Shown here in pieces: positions 24,909 to 28,270 of a stretch of 28,270 nt of DNA. Under the pieces are notes generated by a model. The model saw only the letters and a program-made list of their open reading frames with translations. It did not search any database and was not told where the DNA came from. How positions within the stretch are numbered: the stretch's first letter is position 1; each line of letters begins with the position of its first letter. The translations under genes were made by a program, and so were the position numbers. The DNA lies in the NCBI GenBank assembly GCA_946479435.1, contig CAMLFX010000033.1:1-28270 (forward strand), written 5' to 3'. This DNA comes from an uncultured Sphingobacteriales bacterium (GTDB taxonomy: Bacteria; Bacteroidota; Bacteroidia; Chitinophagales; Chitinophagaceae).

Positions 24909-24923
24909 TTTCGGTAACCGAAA
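24909..24923. promoter_or_regulatory. 15 bp palindrome, possible operator
   Basis: TTTCGGTAACCGAAA: two 7 bp arms around one central base, in the gap between the divergent NlpC/P60 and rny genes. It has the shape of a dimeric repressor site. A TAACTTAG lies about 10 bp downstream, resembling a -7 box with one mismatch. No regulator is coded nearby. Confidence 0.5.
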
Positions 24924-25042
24924 TCTTTTGCTAACTTAGCACGCTATAGAGCCCTTATTCGTATAGGTTATATGTACAATATATGAATGTATGGCTTATT
25001 GAAAGCATATTATTAAAAAGATAAAAGTCAGAATTATAAAAA

Positions 25043-26641
25043 ATGGAAGGAATTACAATTACGGTTGCCATCGTAGCGGTGGCGGCTATACTTATAGGTA
25101 TTGTACTGGGTAAGCTAATATTTGCTAAAAACACCCAAAAACAAGTAGAAGACGCTGAACATCAAGCCAAAAAAATAGTAGAAGACGCTAAAGAACATGC
25201 TGAAACACTAAAAGAAAAGAAGATACTGGAAGGAAGGGCTGAGAATGAAAAGGCGAAAAACGACATACAAAGGCTGAGGAATGAATATGAAAAGGAAGTA
25301 ATACAGCGCAACCAGAAGATAGCAGAAGCAGAGAACAAGGCCAAACAACTGCAGCAAAGCATAAACGATAAGAATGCCAGCCTGCAAAAGCAGATAAACG
25401 AGAACGAACAGCTGAAGGAAAACCTGAACAAGCAGCTGGAAGTAGTAAACATAAAGCGTACCGAGCTGGAACGCCACCAGGAAGAGCATATAAAGCGCCT
25501 GGAGAAAGTATCGGGCCTCTCGGCAGAGCAGGCTAAGGCCGAGCTGATGGAAGCCGTGAAGGAAGAAGCACGTACCAACGCTATGGCCCACGTGAAGGAG
25601 ATAATGGAAGAGGCCAAAGTGAACGCCAGTAAAGAAGCCAAAAAGATAATAATACAAAGCATACAGCGCCTGGGTGCCGAGCAAACCATTGAGAATGCCA
25701 TTACGGTGTTCAACCTGGAGAGCGATGAGATAAAAGGCCAGATAATAGGCCGTGAGGGCCGTAACATACGTGCGCTGGAAGCAGCTACGGGTGTTGACCT
25801 TATAATAGATGATACTCCTGAGGCTATCGTATTGAGTTGCTTCGATCCGCTGCGCCGCGAAATAGCGCGCCTGTCGCTGCAACGCCTGGTGCAGGATGGC
25901 CGGATACACCCTGCCCGTATTGAGGAGGTGGTAGAAAAAACCAAAAAGCAACTGGAAGAGCAGATAATGGAGATAGGTGAACGTACTATCATTGAACTGG
26001 GGGTGCATGGTTTGCATAAAGACCTGGTGCGTATGGTAGGTAAAATGCGTTTCCGCTCGTCTTACGGACAAAACCTGCTGATGCACAGTAAAGAGACCGC
26101 TAATCTTTGCGGTATCATGGCTGCTGAGTTGGGCCTGGGCCAGAAGATAGTGAAGCTGGCAAAACGTGCCGGCCTGCTGCACGATATAGGTAAAGTGCCC
26201 GATGAAGAAACAGAACTGAGCCACGCACTGCTGGGTGCCAAGCTTGCCGAAAAATCGGGCGAGCACCCTGCTATTGTGAATGCCATAGGTGCCCACCACG
26301 ATGAAATGGAGATGGCATATATCATATCGCCCATAGTACAGGCCTGCGATGCCATAAGCGGCGCAAGGCCGGGTGCAAGGCGCGAGATGATGCAAAGCTA
26401 CCTGCAACGTATTAAAGACCTGGAGAACCTTGCTATGGCCTATACCGGTGTAGAAAAGGCTTATGCTATACAGGCAGGCCGCGAACTGCGCGTGATAGTA
26501 GAGGCAGAGAAAGTAACCGATGCTGAAAGCGACCGTTTATCTTTCGAGATAGCAGATAAAATACAGAAAGAAATGCAATACCCCGGCCAGATAAAAGTAA
26601 CCGTGATACGCGAGCTGCGTGCGGTGAACATAGCCAGGTAA
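25043..26641 (+). CDS. rny: Ribonuclease Y
   Basis: Membrane-bound endoribonuclease that starts mRNA decay. 532 residues, normal length. One N-terminal membrane helix (about 5-27), a long charged coiled coil (30-200), a KH RNA-binding domain with the GxxG loop in [12 protein letters not shown] (234-245), and an HD domain with His380-Asp381 in [13 protein letters not shown]. The C-terminal end [15 protein letters not shown] is typical. ATG at 25043. Strongly expressed-looking codon pattern, with many ATA Ile codons as elsewhere in the window. A terminator follows the stop by about 25 bp. Confidence 0.97.
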   Translation: MEGITITVAIVAVAAILIGIVLGKLIFAKNTQKQVEDAEHQAKKIVEDAKEHAETLKEKKILEGRAENEKAKNDIQRLRNEYEKEVIQRNQKIAEAENKAKQLQQSINDKNASLQKQINENEQLKENLNKQLEVVNIKRTELERHQEEHIKRLEKVSGLSAEQAKAELMEAVKEEARTNAMAHVKEIMEEAKVNASKEAKKIIIQSIQRLGAEQTIENAITVFNLESDEIKGQIIGREGRNIRALEAATGVDLIIDDTPEAIVLSCFDPLRREIARLSLQRLVQDGRIHPARIEEVVEKTKKQLEEQIMEIGERTIIELGVHGLHKDLVRMVGKMRFRSSYGQNLLMHSKETANLCGIMAAELGLGQKIVKLAKRAGLLHDIGKVPDEETELSHALLGAKLAEKSGEHPAIVNAIGAHHDEMEMAYIISPIVQACDAISGARPGARREMMQSYLQRIKDLENLAMAYTGVEKAYAIQAGRELRVIVEAEKVTDAESDRLSFEIADKIQKEMQYPGQIKVTVIRELRAVNIAR

Positions 26642-26667
26642 TATAATAGCTTTTTAAAGTGAACAGC

Positions 26668-26698
26668 AAAGGCAGTAACTACGGTTGCTGCTTTTTTT
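26668..26698 (+). terminator. Intrinsic terminator after rny
   Basis: Stem AAAGGCAGTAAC (26668-26679) / GTTGCTGCTTTT (26684-26695) with G-U pairs, loop TACG, ending in a T-run. A TTG inside its right arm (26685-26687) with a 19 bp spacer to TAATTTCG (26707-26714) may be the promoter of the next gene. Confidence 0.85.
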
Positions 26699-26718
26699 GT
26701 TTCCCTTAATTTCGCGCT

Positions 26719-27345
26719 ATGTCGAAAAAATGGTTGTTATATCTGGTGGTTATTTCGGTGCTGGTATTCGTAATTACCAACCTGCAATATATGCCGGGAC
26801 CAGGCAGCATGTTTGCGGTGGTTACTAATGCACGTATTGCGATGGGCTGGGTATTGCTGCTGGGCATTGTTATGTCGCTGCCGGTGGCTATTACCTTTAT
26901 TGCTATCGAATGGCTGAAGCGCAACAGGCAACCGGGCTACCGTATGCGCTGGACGGGTGCTATACTATCGGGCATCGTGTTTCCCTTGGTGGCAGGTGCA
27001 TCGGTGTATGTGGGCGAGAACAAACTGAGTGCAATGAGCAGGAATATCGCCATCACTCACGCACAACCTCTGATAAAAGCCATAGAGCAATACAAGCAAA
27101 CCAACGGCAGTTATCCCACAACCTTCGATACTAAAAACTACCACACAGGCGTTATGGGTATAGACCGATATATGTATGACACTACAGGCAAAGGCTACCG
27201 CATCAGCTTCAAACAATACGAAGCCTTAGCCATCACCTACCAGTGGACTGCCTACGAACCATACACTGTGCCACAGCAGATAGGTGTTACAGGTGTGTTT
27301 GTTACAGCGTATAAGTATTGGTATTACTATATACTATACTCATAA
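26719..27345 (+). CDS. Membrane protein with pseudopilin-like C-terminal domain (copy 1)
   Basis: 208 residues, ATG at 26719 close behind a possible promoter (TTG-N19-TAATTTCG). Three membrane helices (about 5-20, 41-64, 79-98). A soluble C-terminal part follows (about 105-208): an amphipathic helix ending LIKAIEQYKQTNGSYPTTF, then strands with GVMGIDRYMYDTTGKGYRI. The phrase I-E-x-Y-x-x-x-N-G-x-Y-P is that of type II secretion pseudopilins (GspG) and related proteins, but there is no prepilin peptidase site at the N-terminus. The end is unusually Tyr-rich (YKYWYYYILYS). Function unknown. Six bp before the start of a paralogue. Confidence 0.85.
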   Translation: MSKKWLLYLVVISVLVFVITNLQYMPGPGSMFAVVTNARIAMGWVLLLGIVMSLPVAITFIAIEWLKRNRQPGYRMRWTGAILSGIVFPLVAGASVYVGENKLSAMSRNIAITHAQPLIKAIEQYKQTNGSYPTTFDTKNYHTGVMGIDRYMYDTTGKGYRISFKQYEALAITYQWTAYEPYTVPQQIGVTGVFVTAYKYWYYYILYS

Positions 27346-27351
27346 ACCCGA

Positions 27352-27969
27352 ATGTCGAAAAAGCAGTTGCTTATTATCACACTGGCTATCTTTTTATTTT
27401 TCAATCTGCAATATTTACCTGTATGGTTCTCATCAGGAAATTATATAGGAGAATTGCAGGCATCCGCTTTGATCGCCATATTTTTCTCGATACTTGTACT
27501 TACTGTGTATGCATGTGTGAGGCTGCTAATAGATATAGTATGTTGGCTACTCATCCGATCCGGGAAAATACAATTACGCTTTTATGCTTTATACTGCCTG
27601 TATATACTTTTCATAGCAGTATTGTCAATGTATGTTGGTATGAGTTTTTTCTCTGACCCCTGCCTGAAAATAGCTGCCAGGCATGCAAAAAAGCTGATAG
27701 CAGATGTAGAGCGCTATAAACAACAGCACGGCCAATACCCCGAGCAGGTAGATGTAGAAAAATATAGCACAGGTGTTTTGGGTATTGATAACTACAGGTA
27801 CAGAAGCGATGATACCAGCTACGATATTTACTTCTTACAGTCCGATATGATATTGCTGAGCACAAGGCTGGTGTCTTATGATCGCTTTGATACTGTGAAA
27901 AAAGATACTGCTCGATATACTTATTTAGGTAAAGGATATAAGTACTGGTATTACTTTTATAAAAGTTGA
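27352..27969 (+). CDS. Membrane protein with pseudopilin-like C-terminal domain (copy 2)
   Basis: 205 residues, paralogue of the preceding gene: MSKKQLL start, about three membrane segments, then LIADVERYKQQHGQYPEQVD (compare LIKAIEQYKQTNGSYPTTFD), YSTGVLGIDNYRY (compare YHTGVMGIDRYMY) and the same Tyr/Trp-rich end YKYWYYFYKS. The membrane part is far less conserved than the soluble part. It begins 6 bp after copy 1, so the two are one transcript. No terminator was recognised; a palindromic repeat lies 51 bp beyond. Confidence 0.85.
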   Translation: MSKKQLLIITLAIFLFFNLQYLPVWFSSGNYIGELQASALIAIFFSILVLTVYACVRLLIDIVCWLLIRSGKIQLRFYALYCLYILFIAVLSMYVGMSFFSDPCLKIAARHAKKLIADVERYKQQHGQYPEQVDVEKYSTGVLGIDNYRYRSDDTSYDIYFLQSDMILLSTRLVSYDRFDTVKKDTARYTYLGKGYKYWYYFYKS

Positions 27970-28020
27970 TTTTATTTTAATTATTGTTGTATATTTGCTA
28001 TTGTAAATAACAGCTTCTTT

Positions 28021-28150
28021 CCGTCATTGCGAGCGATAGCGTGGCAACCTCGCGGAATGAGGGTATTACGTATCACATGTTGTAGCAAGATTATTCCGCT
28101 ATCGCTACATGAGAAAAGTTGCCACGTCGTTGCACTCCTCGCAATGACGG
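28021..28150. repeat. 130 bp palindromic REP/MITE-like element
   Basis: The outer arms CCGTCATTGCGAG (28021-28033) and CTCGCAATGACGG (28138-28150) pair perfectly over 13 bp. Inner arms GTGGCAAC (28041-28048) and GTTGCCAC (28118-28125) pair too, and GCGGAAT (28052-28058) pairs with ATTCCGC (28093-28099). AGCGATAGC (28032-28040) is also the reverse complement of GCTATCGCT (28098-28106), offering another fold. No coding capacity. Terminal sequences of the type GTCATTGCGAG...CTCGCAATGAC are, as I recall, common dispersed repeats in several bacterial phyla. No target-site duplication was confirmed. Confidence 0.85.
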
Positions 28151-28179
28151 GAAGATAAGTAATGACGGAAAAGAAAACC

Positions 28180-28213
28180 ATTAGCTAATCATCACATCAT
28201 CACATTAGCTAAT
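28180..28213. repeat. Two copies of the palindrome ATTAGCTAAT
   Basis: ATTAGCTAAT at 28180-28189 and 28204-28213, with the spacer CATCACATCATCAC, itself a small CATCA repeat. It lies 21 bp upstream of the ATG at the right edge and could be paired operator sites or simple-sequence noise. Confidence 0.6.
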
Positions 28214-28234
28214 TAAATGACAAACCCTATCACC

Positions 28235-28270
28235 ATGAAAAAGAAAGAGACCCAGTGGTTCTCTCACGAA
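28235..28270 (+). CDS. Start of an unidentified gene (12 codons, cut by the window end)
   Basis: The ATG at 28235 opens a frame MKKKETQWFSHE that reaches the edge without a stop. The Lys-rich start and position after a regulatory-looking stretch make it a plausible gene start. QWFSHE faintly recalls the opening of Bacteroidota DUF4373/Lin1244-type proteins, but 12 residues are too few to say. Confidence 0.4.
   Translation, partial: MKKKETQWFSHE

Larger units (their letters stand above)
27970..28234. other. Intergenic region with palindromic repeats
   Basis: 265 bp without a gene. It holds a 130 bp palindromic element (28021-28150), a second copy of AATGACGG just after it (28161-28168) and two copies of ATTAGCTAAT, listed separately. 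Confidence 0.8.

Noticed and set aside
25208..26407. 399-residue open frame on the minus strand inside rny
   Set aside because: Antisense shadow of a complete, clearly recognised RNase Y; its translation is rich in His, Tyr, Leu and Phe with no domain, as expected from a mirrored frame.
28021..28213. CRISPR array in the repeat-rich right edge
   Set aside because: The repeats are inverted or only two copies, with no regular spacers and no cas genes.
1..28270. tRNA genes, rRNA, transposases, phage or defence-system genes
   Set aside because: Gaps between genes were read for cloverleaf arms and all major frames for known motifs; none was seen.

Overview
The window looks like chromosomal DNA from a Bacteroidota bacterium, most likely a Chitinophagaceae/Sphingobacteria-type organism. 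The evidence is: promoter elements of the TTG-N19-TAnnTTTG type; two classes of type IX secretion (T9SS) C-terminal sorting domains; an S46 dipeptidyl-peptidase; an RNase Y; many Bacteroidota-style secreted and outer-membrane proteins; and heavy use of ATA for Ile. No phage, integrase, transposase, CRISPR array, tRNA or rRNA was found. The window is mostly core genome with small lineage-specific envelope genes. Bases 1-49 are not genomic: they are an Illumina index adapter left on the contig end, so the true sequence starts at base 50 inside secA.

Layout, left to right: secA (minus, C-terminus cut off by the contig end); a secreted three-repeat protein; the 23S rRNA methyltransferase RlmI (minus), divergent from recN; a small secreted protein and an S46 peptidase with a DPP11-type specificity Arg (both minus); a large T9SS type-B secreted protein with propeller-like repeats, coupled to a muconolactone-isomerase-like protein; a three-Cys AhpC and its AhpD-like partner; a sensor histidine kinase (minus); an overlapping ABC ATPase / ABC permease / LolA-like operon; a lipocalin-like lipoprotein; thrS and infC; a gene-free AT-rich 370 bp that holds a full promoter, a foldable about 120 nt transcript and a terminator (candidate small RNA); a secreted protein made of about 35-residue repeats followed by two tandem paralogous outer-membrane barrels; a GEVED-domain T9SS type-A cargo protein; a small GlsB/YeaQ-like membrane protein and a cytoplasmic NlpC/P60 peptidase (both minus); rny; two tandem paralogous membrane proteins with a pseudopilin-like C-terminal segment; and a 130 bp palindromic REP/MITE-like element before the start of one more gene at the right edge.

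Functional links: AhpC and AhpD form a peroxide-reduction pair. The ABC ATPase, permease and LolA-like protein are translationally coupled and probably act together in the envelope. thrS-infC is the usual translation cluster, but rpmI-rplT, which normally follow, are not there. The most interesting uncharacterised items are the candidate small RNA after infC, the 35-residue repeat protein with its OMP pair, and the tandem pseudopilin-like membrane proteins. I did not find a clear new multi-gene defence or mobile system.
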